This document shows, piece by piece, positions 1 to 12,600 of a stretch of DNA of 64,000 nt. The translations under genes and the position numbers were made by a program. Below the pieces are notes generated by a model. That model was not told the origin of the DNA. It did no database searches and saw nothing but the letters and a program-made list of their open reading frames with translations. The stretch is from NCBI RefSeq assembly GCF_028583425.1, contig NC_072807.1, positions 31,315,001 to 31,379,000 of the forward strand, written 5' to 3'. The stretch is from Eublepharis macularius (taxonomy: Eukaryota > Chordata > Lepidosauria > Squamata > Eublepharidae). How positions within the stretch are numbered: position 1 is the first letter of the stretch; each line of letters starts with the position of its first letter.

Positions 1-32
1 TGAATTTGCAAATTTTATGCCAGATTCCTGGC

Positions 33-247
33 TAGGGTTGCCAGCTCCAGGTTGGGAAATTCCTGGAGATTTTGGAGGTGGAGCCTGGGTGGGGTTTGGG
101 AAGGGGAGGGACCTCGGCAGGGTAGAATACCATAGAGTTCCAGCCTCCAAAACAGCCATTTCCTCCATGGGAACTGATCTCTGTGGCATGGAGATCAGTT
201 GTAATTCCAGGAGATCTCCAGCTAACACCTGGAGCCTGGCAACCTTA
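33..247. mobile_element. hAT-type MITE, TIR TAGGGTTGCC, copy 1
   Basis: It starts TAGGGTTGCCAGCTCC and ends GGAGCCTGGCAACCTTA, inverted with respect to each other. The flanks are TTCCTGGC (25-32) and TTCCTAGC (248-255), an 8-base target duplication with one mismatch. No coding capacity. Confidence 0.85.
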
Positions 248-471
248 TTCCTAGCTGATGATCTACACCCAAATTGCCCACTGCATGGGCAGGAAGACAT
301 TTTGGTTTGGGCAGGAGGTGAGGAGAGCTCTCCATCATCTGCCATCTTTCTAAAATGACTTCTTTAAGAGAACTGGAGAGTCAAGACTAAATCCTTAGAG
401 CAAAGGTCCCCAATCTTCTTGAGCATGTGGGTGCCTTTGGAATTTTGAGAAGGGTGGTGAGCACTGCCCTA

Positions 472-701
472 TAGGGTTGCCCGCTCCAGGTTGGGAGATT
501 CCTGGAGATCTGGGGAGTGAAACCTGGAGAAACCTGGGAAAAGTGGGGTTTGGGGAGGGAAATGACCTTAGCATGGCATAATTCCATAGAGTCCACCCCC
601 CCAAAGTAGCCATTTTCTCCAGGTGAGCTGACCTCTGTGGCCTGGAGACCAGTTGTAATTCTGGGAGATCTCCAGCCACTACCTGGAGGCTGGCAACTCT
701 A
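472..701. mobile_element. hAT-type MITE, TIR TAGGGTTGCC, copy 2
   Basis: The element runs from TAGGGTTGCC to GGCAACTCTA and is flanked by a perfect 8-base duplication CTGCCCTA (464-471 and 702-709). The body aligns with the copy at 33-247 along its whole length (TTGTAATTC.GGGAGATCTCC is shared). Confidence 0.9.
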
Positions 702-1596
702 CTGCCCTAAGATGGCTGCCACAGGAAGTGGAGCCAAACAGAATGCCCTCCTCCTCGTACCTCCTGGGAAGAAGGAAATCCTGAACGGAATCATAAACCG
801 ACTAAGGAAATCCCAGGGGCTTATCAGTCCTCCCGTCCCCCAGTGGAAAACCACAAGCCCTTCTTTACGATGCCCCCCCCTCACTTTCTGAAAAGCATGG
901 TGGGTACCATGGTGCCCACAGGCACTACTTTAGGAAACCTTGCCTTAGAGGTTTTGGGAGGCAGCCCTAGCTTTAATTTGGAAGGAGGGCCTGGGGGAAT
1001 TTGGTCAAGCAACTGGAGGAAAGGGGGGGGGGGTAGAGGTTTACATTGTTTACTAGCTTTCTTTCACAGAACAACTACTATTGGTTGTTCTTGGCAACCG
1101 GCAATGCCTCTCTGGTCTTGAGTGGAGCCACTTTTGCTCACCAGGCCTGAACTGAAGCCATGCATGAACGTAAGGGTATGCATGAAGCCTGCAAGGGAGT
1201 TTTGTGGCTCTTGGAAAGACGCACATTGTGAGAAGTCCCATGTTTGTCTGGCACCTGCAATAAAATAAAAGATTCAGTCTACTGCGGAACCCCAGGACTG
1301 TGTTTAGTTTAGCCCATCATCACCCCCTCAAAATTGTGATTGGCTCCGTGAGGGCAGGAAGATTTATATACCCTTTCCCAGGATGACTCGTCAGAACAAA
1401 CAACAGCAAAACGGGGATGGTAGAGATAGCCAGCGATTTGCCTAGTTGGGCCCTCTATTTTTGTCTAGGTACAAAGGATGCGAAGTAGACCTGAGTATTT
1501 GCCAAAGGCTCAGGATTCCTTAATCAAATACAATTTCATGTTTCTTCAGCTGTCTCACCTCAGTTTCTAATTTTTGGCTTCTCAAATTATTTTTAG
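702..1596. other. ALPK3: Intron upstream of first visible ALPK3 exon
   Basis: No exon recognised. A CCAAT-like ATTGG (about 1338) and a TATA-like TTTATATACC (about 1361) stand some 25 bases apart, roughly 230 bases before the exon. Otherwise nothing I can assign. Confidence 0.4.
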
Positions 1597-1718
1597 GAGC
1601 ACATTCTGCACAATTATTGCACAGCTGACGGAGGAGACTCAACCGCTTTTTGAAACTACCCTTAAATCCTATTCTGTGTCCGAGGAAGCTGATGCCAAAT
1701 TCACTTGCATTGTGACAG
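1597..1718 (+). CDS. ALPK3: ALPK3 exon: start of N-terminal Ig domain
   Basis: The acceptor ends in tttttag at 1596 and the donor GT is at 1719. The reading is STFCTIIAQLTEETQPLFE, then a segment ending CIVTG that holds the first Ig-domain cysteine. It matches the conserved ALPK3 N-terminal region almost residue for residue. The single leading base implies an upstream exon ending in phase 2. Confidence 0.95.
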
Positions 1719-4700
1719 GTAATTAGCAAAAACAAGGATTTTGATACTTGGCTAGCTGCAGAACCCAAGGATGGTGTTAAGGAGAGAGGGTAAAGTTGCA
1801 TCTCTCTTACTAACATTTTTCTGTTATTTTAAAATTGAATCATTTTTTATATTATTATTTTCACTTATAGTCCACCTTTCTCGCTGAAACCCAAGGCAGA
1901 TTCCAGGTTTGATTTTTACGTTAATCAGTAGTCAGATTAAAAACAAAACAATTATACAGGTGGACAAGGGCACAACCACTTATTACATAAGAGCAGTAAT
2001 TGTAAAATCTATATTCTGGTCTGAGACTCTGTTGATATTCCTGTAATGGCTGTCAAAGTCATACATTTTGCTTTTCTTTCAAAAATCAAGAACCTTTACT
2101 GTGGTCAAGATGTGAGTGAATTAACTTAACTTTCCCCAGATTTTAATTAATTTGATTTTTAATTTTGAAGCCATATTTTGGTTAACCAAGTCTGTGTTTG
2201 GATTCTAAGCTACAAGTCTTCAAATAACCAGTTGACACTGTACTTCGATTTATGGCAGTAATAATGCCTGTAACTGGAATAATAAGATCCAGGTTTTTTG
2301 CCTTTCTTTTTTTCTTTCTTATAGTGGGTGTCTTTGGTTGCATGTTTACCTCTGTATAACATGCAAATTCAGGCTTCTTCAGCCTTGTTTTGCCTCTGAG
2401 CTATGTGAGGCAGAGAGAGCGCGGAAGTTTTACCCTTCAACTTCTATTCATTTTGGTTAATTGAAATCAACATTGCCCCCCTGTATTAGCATTTTAAAGG
2501 TGAGATGAGTTTGTCCTTTAAAAACATGTGTTTTTTTCTCTTTTAAATTGCTAATAAAATAGGGAGCCTGGTTTCAGTCAGTAAAACTGAAAGGAAGTTG
2601 AAGGGTTAACACCCCTCCCTTTTCTGCACAGCCCCAAGACAAACTGAGGCTGCAGAAGCCTGCAACTTGCATTTTATAGACAAATGGAGATGCGTGATCT
2701 TTGGTCTGGTCCATTTTTTGTCTGGAAAAGAACTTGGTGGTAGAGATGTTTGTTTGTTCATCTATCTGCCACATTTACATTAAAGAAGGGTTGTGTGATG
2801 CATCTGGCTTTAGCATCAAAAGAGACATGCATGAAGAAATTGAACTTTACCCCTCACCCCCATCTCACCTCCCTGTAGTTTGGTGCCTGGAGCAACAGAC
2901 CACTGGAAGGTAAGATTAGAGTGTGGCTAAAGTCCTCCCATTTCTTTAGATGTTAAAATCAGACCCTCCCCCTGCTTAATATGTGAACAGGGCAGCTGTG
3001 TGAACAAATACGGCTGCCTCCATTGTGTCTAGTTTGGCTTGAAGACTTAATAACTTAGGAACTTGATGCATGATTTTCTCAAGATCTGTTCTAGCTTTAT
3101 AATGGACTGATTTACCTGTGCCTCATTAGAGCTTTTGACCTGCCCAGCATGGACATTAATTTCCCAAATTCTGGATAGACTTAGTGCTTCAAATAAGATC
3201 TGAAAACAAAGATCTTTTTTTAGAGAACCTTCTTCTTGGTACAGATTATTTATATGGGTTCTGCTAGTTTTTAACTCTTTCCCATAATGGTACGCAGAGA
3301 CTTCCTTTGAGTTTAAATCTTTTATTTTTTATTGAAACAAACCCTAATCTTTTTAATTAAGCAAGTTACTAGAATATAAATGCTTATAAAAATTAATCCA
3401 GTTAATGAAGAACATATGCTTGCAATAAAAAGCATCCCTCTTAAGAGATCTCAGTTGAAACTATGAATGATTTAAAATCAGATGATACTTACAGTGCCAT
3501 CCTGAGTAGAGTTACACTCTTCTAAGTAGAACAGTGTAACTCTGCTTAGGATGGTACTGACTAGAGATTAGCACGAAACGGAAAAAATCCGAACCATGTG
3601 GTTCGTCAATTTCACGAACCATGAATCACAAACTTTCACGAACCTGCCCCTGGTTCGCAAACTGGTTCGTTTGGTCTGTGAAAATGTCACATCCGGGTCA
3701 GAATATCATCCCTTCTGGGCCAGCAGAAGGTCTGCAGGAAGTCCATCCCCTGTTGCCTAGGAAACTGATTGATTGGCACCAGGCTGTCTGCAGTCATGAA
3801 CCAAAAACCGAACCAAACGAACTAGCCTAAAGTTCGTGGCAGTTTGTCAGAAATGGGATCTGACAAACCGCGGTTCACGAACCATGAACCGGTCTGTTTC
3901 GTGCTTAATTTTGGTTCGTATTTCAGTTCATACTTGCTCTCTTCCAGCAATGAAAAAAATCATTTATCTGCTGTCTTTCCAACTTCTTCTAACTACTTGT
4001 CAAAGATAAAAGAATATCTGCTATTTTCCCATAACATGCTAACAAACTGCATTAAAGGTTCAGCAAAACACATGAGTATAACTAGAGTATATATAATTAA
4101 AATCATATCTCTACAACAGCTTCAGCAGTGGCTTCTCGTTCCTCATGGCCAGGGCATTGATGATGGTATGTTTCGGTAAAGACCATTTGCTGTGTTTGAT
4201 GATCCCTATAGAGGGAAGAAGGGAACAAACCTAGGCCATTTCCACACATCTTACCTTCTGCCGGAACATTGCGGAAGACAGCGTCTTCTCGCGTGAAATC
4301 GCGCCAGGAAGATACAATTTCGCGCAAAAATCCGGGATGACAGCGTTTTCCTGGCACGATTTCGTGTGTGAAGATGCTGTCTTCTGCGATGTTCTGGCAG
4401 AAGGTAAGACGTGTGGAAACGGCCCTAACAAACTTTTAGGGAAAAAGTATGCCAAATTCTTATCAACTCTTCCTAATGAGGTGGTGCAAATTTCCCCAAA
4501 TAGGCCAGAACCATTTGTGTGGTTTATTCTGGTTGCAACGTAGGGATTTCTTTGGCACAGAATTGCATTTTATTTTGTGTGTCCTTTTCAGAATACACAA
4601 GTCCTTATCTGTAGTTTGAGTCCATTCAGAATCTGTTGTAAGCTGGGCTGTGGGTGTGACTGATGTAACCCTCCTCCATCGTGCTCCCATCTGTTTCTTT

Positions 4701-6640
4701 GGCTGTGCCTTTTGCCCTCCTGCTGTGCTTGGGATACCCTAGTGTCATTGCAGAATCCTCCTTCTGTCTGTCTTCACCCTGTTGCTTTCGTTCCTTGACC
4801 AATGCCTGTTATTCCAACGCCTGTTATTTCAAGCTCTTGAATATCCCTAAAAGCTAAATAAAAATAGCAGCTCCTAAATGCATGTGTGGCTTTTCCTATA
4901 TATTCCAACGATTTACAATCTTCACACCCCTTCCGTTTCAAGTACTGAAAGTATTTACTTCCTTTTGGGGAGGCGCGGCGGTCATCTTCGGACCTGGCTG
5001 TCTTGCCGGCAGTTGCTCCAACCTGCTCAATCGCTGCCCCTTGTATCATTGTCAGCAACGAAGACAGCAGATTAATTCTGCCCTACCAGAGGGGAGCTTT
5101 GGCAAGAGCAGGATGGCAGCAGTTAAAGATAGACCTGATGGCTAGAAAAGTTTATCATTTGATTCTTCTCAACCAGAGAGACACTGTTCTGAAGTACAGG
5201 CACGCAAAAATAAGTTTTCCTTGAAATATAAGCCTCCTTACCCCTTGTTCATCCTTATGACATTATATTGCTCTGTGGACTCTCTTGGATACGAACATGG
5301 CCTGCCGAGAGCTCACAAGACTCTCTTTTGAGATCTCAGCTGCCAGATTGGGTCACCTAGGCAACCAACAGTAAAATTCTAAGCAGAGTTACTCCATTCT
5401 AAGCCCATGGGCTTAGACTAGAATAACTCTGTTTAGGATTGCACTGTAAACATATTTTGCTGAGGCCTGGAGCAAGAAGGGAGGAAATGTAGAGCAGAGC
5501 CCCTTCCCTCATAAGCCCCCTGTGTTGTTTCTTCCTGCTTTTCAATCTTGGCGTTCTGTATGAGAGCATCCCGAACTCCTGGTATTCTACTACTGTAGGC
5601 CTCTTTTATTTATCCCTGACAACAGAGTGCCGGATTTCTCTATTGTTTCTTCTTCTTCAGCCATGTCTCTTCAGCCTAGGGATGGGCAACTCTTTGTGCC
5701 AACTTTACATCAAGGGAATTCGGTAACACTTGGCTGTGATTCTGGGCAATTGCCGTCATCTCGCTCCAGTTGGGGGATGTGACTCATTTTCTAGCACTCA
5801 AGTGTTGTAGGAGACGCTTCCAAAAACTGGTCCTAGCAACCACAGCCTATTCTTGGTTGGACATTAAATCACAGACCTGCCCTGTACCAAACAATCCCTT
5901 CAAGGGGACCACCTGCTGGTGACTGTGTGAATGGGTCGAGCAGCTGATGCATCCCTGCCAAGATCCCTTAGAGTCCTCATTAACGGGAAGTGGCTGGCAC
6001 CTTGTTTACAATTCATGAAAGTAGAAAAACCGGAGCACCCAAAGGCAAAAGTATGCATAAGGGATGCATGAGGAATTCTCATGGTGTTCAAAAAAATGTG
6101 ACCCGTCCCTCCAGTATCCTGAATGTGCTTCAGGAGGTATGGAATGTTGAAAGCAGCTGGAAGTGGTTTAAAGTGGAAAATGAGCTTGCTCAAGTCCCCG
6201 AGAGATTATAGATCCGGAGGAGTTAGCCGTGTTAGTCTGCATCTGATGAAGAGAGCTGTGGTTCTCAAAAGCGTAGGCTACAATAAAGTTCATTCGTCTT
6301 AAAGGTGCTACTGGACTCTTTACTATTTTGAGATTATAGAATCTCAGTGAAGGAGATTTGGGGGGACGAGGTTGGACTGCCAAATTGTTTACCTCCCACA
6401 CACATACTCTCCAGTCATAAATCCAGAAGAGTTAGCCGTGTTAGTCTGTAGTTGCAAAATAGTAAAGAGTCCAGTAGCACCTTTAAGACTAACCACTTTT
6501 ATTGTAGCATAAGCTTTCGAGAACCACAGCTCTCTTTGTCTGATGCATGCATCTTATGAAGAGAGCTATGGTTCTTGAGAGCTTATACACTCTGGTGATT
6601 CCTTGGAGGCCCCCCAGCTCATATTCTAGGCTTCTGGGCT

Positions 6641-6682
<42 letters not shown>

Positions 6683-9600
6683 ACCTACCTTACAAGATCA
6701 TAATGCGGATAACATGGGGGAAAAGGAGGCTCTTGAGCTCTTTAGACAGATAAAAATGCACTAGAAAGGATAGATAAGTCCTTCTTTGGTGGAAATTACA
6801 CCCTTACGGCCAGGTTTCGCATACGAGAAGAAGCACCAGGCTATGGATTTAAATTCCTGACCTGAATCCTAGGCTAAACGTAACACATTCTTTAAGCGAG
6901 ATAAGAAAAAAAAAACTTTTAGCATTGGCAGCTTCTGTTCTGCTTTTTTTTCTCCTTTAGTTTTAAATCCACATTTTCTTGATATGAGGAATCTGGAAGT
7001 AATTGTGATAAAGACATGATCAGGAAGCAGCTGCAGCTTGTGACTCATGCTTCTTCGCCCATTTGTAGGAAAATAGGTCTATAAATCTCCAGGGCCTATT
7101 TCTGGCTAAAGAAGAATAACAAGGCAATGTATAGATTCAGGGTTCTCGACACTTGGGCCAGTGGGGTTTTCATGAGGACGTCCTCTGACCCTGAAGCTCT
7201 TTACTGAAACTGTTCCACGTAGATATTCTCTGGATTCTATGGGGTGAGGGGGATCGCCTCTGCCTGCATGGTACCCCCATTGCCAGCAAATCCCAGCTGC
7301 CTATAGCAACACCTGTGACTATGGGTGATGTGTCTGAGATGTGTAACCAGACGCCTCGGGAGGGGAAGGGGCTAACCAAGTTCTTGGACAGTCCTTTCAC
7401 ATGCTTCTGGGGCAGGGTGAGAGAGAAAGAGAGAGAGAGAGAGAGAAAGAGATGGCTCTTGTTACAGCCTCTGACCACATCACTTCGGTGACCCTTGGCC
7501 AGAAGAACTGCTGAAGGGGCAGGCAGAGAGATCTGGCTGCCATTTCCCTCCACCCTGGCCTAGTGGACCATCAGTCCACTGATCTCAGGAGGGTAAGGCA
7601 AAAGGGGATTCTTTTTGCCAACGCAAGAATTATTGTATCGAGGATTTACCAACATTAGTTTGGCTTATTCTCCACCCTTAATTTTTTTTACTTCTCCCCC
7701 CGCCGCTGAATGCTCTGGCATGCATGGAAGATATGTGGGGAGAGGCATGGATTTATCTTGGGTGCGCTGGGTTGTAGAGAAGATAAGAGGCAGCTCGAGA
7801 AGGCTCTGCTGTCGTTCGCATTCTCAAATGCCAGTTTGGGGGAGGGGGCTTGTGCTTTTCTGCTAGAGGGTCAGAGCCACGGGCTTAGGTCAAGTGGATT
7901 CCTGTGGCAACATTCACATCTATCTCTGGCTGTCCAGTCCAAGTCCTGGGATTTGGAATTTCTGGTCACTAAAGAGATTTTTTAAAAGCACTTTAATCAG
8001 TTGTGCTATGTTAATCAGAGACTGCATTAGGCTGAAATCAAAGCTGTCTCCCAGGCAAGTGACAGTTAAAGCATGAACTCTAAGGGGACCTTGCGTGGCC
8101 CGTGGACTCCTGCAGCACAAACCACTCTTTAAGTGGAAATGCCAGGGAGCGGACCTCGTTCCTTCCATGTGCTGAAACAAATACATTTATAGTGTTCTAA
8201 GGTGGTTTTGGTGCAAAGGTACCTGCCCAAAGGCCAGTTAAAATGACTCCTGGAACTAATTATGTATCTAATTGAAATCCCCCTTTTTGTTGAGAGTGAC
8301 TCAACATTTTTACATTGGTTGGATCACAATTTCTGCATGAGTGCTGCAGGTTATGAGTCATTAAAGATGCCAAAATATGATTGGTCTAAATAACTGTCTT
8401 TTAAAAAGTCTTGCAAATGATGTTGACTCTAGCTCTCTGCAGGTGGCCAAATTATATAAAAATGTGCCTCAAATATATATATATTTTAAAACTATCTAAA
8501 TATTGTGCCCAAATACGATTGCATCTGCTGCCCCAGCCTCTGTGTGTCAGTTGTGGCTTCTGCACGTGACTTACACACCAGTATGAAAATGCTGTGAATA
8601 TACAAGGTGTCCATTTTTGCAGAAGGAGATGCCAGCCTGATTTTTGTCCTTGTGCAAAAATTACAACCAGTGCATGTTGATCGGGGGAGGGGAGGGTGCT
8701 TAGCCTTCCCTTGGCATATGCATTTCTTCCTAGCTTAACCATCCATGCCGGCTTGCATTCAAGTTGTATGTATGAAGCTGCCTTACACTAAGAGCCAAGC
8801 TACAAGTGACGCCTGACACAGGTTGGACACTTGTCAACTTCCCTCAAGTTTTGATGGGAAATGTAGGCGTCCTGGTCTTGTAGCTTGGCTCTCCATTTAA
8901 TTGAAGTTTACAGAGCGGCAGTCTATGGGAGGGAAAACATGCGGTCGGGAGGGGAGTGCAGGCGTCGGGCTGTTGCCAGGCACCCCCTTTTCCCTCCACT
9001 GGGTGTGTGTGTGGGAGTTTTCTGTAAACTTCAATTAAATGGAGAGCCGAGCTGTAAGACCAGGACGCCTAATTTCCCATCAAAACTTGAGGTAAGCTGA
9101 CAAGTGTCCAACCTGTGTCAGGCGTCACTCATAGCTTGAACTTGTAGCTGAACTTAGAAGTTCAGACAGCTCAGTAATTTCCTGCTTTGACTGGCAGCAG
9201 CTTGCCAGCATCTTGGGCAGAGAAGGGTCTTTTCTAGCACCTGCTACTGGATATCCTTTAACTCAAGCTGGAGACCTTCTATGTGCAAAGCACGTGGTCT
9301 GCCACTGAGCCACTCCCTGCCGTTTCCTTAATTCTAATAAACAAAGCATGACAGAAGGTATTTCAGAATTTATTGGCCAACTGGTGGTTTCTCATGATTT
9401 CTGAATGCAGCCCCCCATCTGTGCCGAGGCAAAAGTGTTGATGAGGAAAGGAGGGTTGTGTCGCTGGGTAGGTAAACATGAGCTGAGCGCAGGAGAGCAT
9501 GGGAACTGCTGAGAGAGGAGCTGGCCGAGCGGCAGGAGGAGCTGAGGCCAGGTGTCGGCTGCTGCCAGGTGGGCAGTGCCTCTGAGCTGAGGTCACTGTT

Positions 9601-12600
9601 GAACTTCGCCCAAGTGCAGGCATCAAAGGGAGGGGAGGGGAGGGGAGGGAAGAAGAGAAGCTAGAGGTGACCTTGGCTGCCGCAGATAGGAAAGAGGGGA
9701 GGGGTGAGTGTGGTGAGAGGCTTGCTTTAGAAATGGGATGGGATTAAGGGGAAGGGTTGGGATGCTTCAGTGTTTGCGTGTATTTACCTCTTACTCTGCA
9801 TTTTCTCCGAGGGCAGCATGTGTGATGTCTCTCCCTCACAAAAAACACTGTCAAGTAGGCTAGTCTGAGAGGTAGCAGCTGACCCAAGGTCACCCCATGA
9901 GTTTTAAGGATGAGTCAGAATTTGAACTCAGGTCTCCTCACCCTGTCCAAGCCAAACATTGTGTCCTCTGCACCGAGCTGGCTCTAACAAGAGCTTCATT
10001 GAGCTGGATTTGGTTCTTTTGGCTCAAGTAACTCTTAAACCCTGTCCTGTATTCTGTGATTAAAAAAAAAACGCAAACCAGATGAATAATGGCCATTGGA
10101 TATATTGGTTCAGTTTCACCGCATCAAATATAGTTGTATAGATTATTTTTGATGGTGGTGGCAAGGATTTAGGATTGCAGGATTTGGCATTCTGTGCCTC
10201 TTGCAAAATAACAGAGAAGCTGGGAGCGTGTTGAGTGAGTTATAATATTGTTCTGTTCATCTTGGAGGACGTTGGTGGGTTTTCTGGGCCTCTTCTAATG
10301 TTTGATGAACTGGGGAAGGTATCTGGGCCTGAAGAGATGTTTTGCTGTTCAGCAGCCTCTCCTTTTAACATTCCCCAAAGCCTTCTGCATTGGAGTCAAG
10401 AGGCTTCAGCGACAACCAGAGGTAGCCTGATACGTCTCACCGTTATTCTCTCAGTAAGTTTTGAACCCATGTCACTGGCGATTGTTGGCCTGCTTGCCTC
10501 TTTTTACAGCAGCCACAACACTCTTCCAAATCTGCTTCCCATGGAAATTCAAAAGGGTTACGTTTGTTCCTGGCTTGGAGGATGTCCCTGCTGGTGTCAG
10601 AGCCGTAGGCTGAAGAATAATCTTAGTTCTTGTTGAGCAGAGATAACTGGGGAAGGCAGTCTGAAGCCCTGGAAAAGCAAGCTTGTCTCTGGACCTGGGC
10701 TTCTGCACAGTGTAAACCAATAGGGATGCTTTTAGGAAGTGAGTCTTACGCTTAAAGCCTTGGAGCTTAAAGCAGTAATTACTGCTGTTCAAGGGGCTCT
10801 GCAGCTGAGCAGAGAGACAGCATTGCCTCCGCAGTCCCATCTGAGCCTCTTTAGAATATCTTGAATGAATATGACTGAACTGTCTGGAGCTGAATATGCG
10901 CCTTTTAAAAAATGTATGATGTGAGAATCCCCAGTAACCTTTCCAAAAATAACAGTAGTGTAAATCCCTTTTCATGAAGACCGATGGGACTGTCTCCGAA
11001 TAATGAGCAGACTTTTGACTTTCCCAGAGCTCTTCATCAGACTGCATGTTCAGGGCCGAGAAGAACAATGGTGGGGGTGAGGGGGGGGGGAGATGGGCAT
11101 GATGGCAGAGCCCCTTGTCTACAGTTCGTAGAGTCATAACCAGATGTATTGCAGACTTAATTGGATTAGATGGTGCTGAGTGCAGAAGAGTTTGTGACGT
11201 GCACCAAAGGCTTCTGGGTTAAAGAAGCCATTTCTTTTTTTTTTAAAAATGGCACTTTCTCTTTGAGGGTATAAAAGCCAGCAGCGGTTAATCAAGATGT
11301 CTCCCCATCATGAATTGGACCACACTGGTCCCAACAGAAAGCAGAAATAAAACACGGTAGTCCTTATACTAACAAAGCTGATGATTAATTGCACTAGGTC
11401 AAAAGTCCACAGAACTCAGGTATGGAAATATTAACTGGTGGTTGAGGGGTTAAGCCATAACCCCCCCCCCCCACACACACACACACAAGCCTTTCCAAGA
11501 ACCAGCTATAGGACAACCTGCCTGTCTAGTAACCAGGAGGGAGCAAGCAGCAGTTGCCTGCTAGTTGCAAAGAACGCTAGCTATGGATAGCCTAGGCTAA
11601 AAGGCATGGCTCGCATAGCCATACGTGTATATAACATCCTGAACCCAAATGCCCTCCGAGTTTCCCTTGGGGCTCTTTTGGGTTTGAAAGGGGTTCCGTT
11701 TGCAGAAGTTGTACTCTGGAGACTCCCCCACTTGCTGGCAGGGAGGGTTACAGCTAATGGGAGCTGCTTTATGAGGCAAGTGAGTCCCTTGGGGCAGTTT
11801 TGGACATCAGCAACCCCCCCTCCCCATGCACAGAGCTGATCCTTGCATGAATATAGCCCATTTGGCTCTGAAGCAACGGGTCACACACATATCATGATGT
11901 CATTGTCCTGAAAAGGCAGGCGGCATCTGTTGTCCAATGGTATTTAGAGGGCACAAGCAGGTCTGTGATGCAATCGCTGTTGCTTCTGTCCAATGGAAAC
12001 TTTGGGTTCAGTTTACAGACTGTGATGCTTGGTTCTCCATGGAGCTACCGGCGCTCTGCGAAGTGTCTGTTTTTTAACCTTAGGCATCAATCCGCCCAAA
12101 GCAGGCTCACTTCCTAGAACAGTAGGGATGTTCTCATCTTCTGTCTATGTCCAATGGAGCTGAAAAAAGAACACCTGATCCCACCCGACTGTACCCAAGT
12201 TGAGCATACAAAATTGTTGTTTTTTCCAGTTGGTGCAAAACTGCTAAGACTAATAAGTCAGCGAATGGAGTTCTTCCTCCCACTTGAATTGACGATCGCA
12301 GAATTTTTGGATTGTGGTGTAATGTGATTTCTTCCAGAATGTTCATTTGGACATTGGATAGACCAGATTCTCTTACATAAGGAGCCTCTGATTCCCCCCA
12401 CCCCTAATTTAAGATATTACACACTTTTGGGCAGCCACATAATTATGACATCTAAATCTGCGTTTTCTATTATTTCTTTCAGACAACTTACATTTGTTAC
12501 TTTAAGGTCATAGTATCTATTCTGTCATCTACTACAACATGTATTATAGCAGGCTTCCTGACTCTCTAATTTACAATACCCCTCCTACCCTCTGCCTGGA

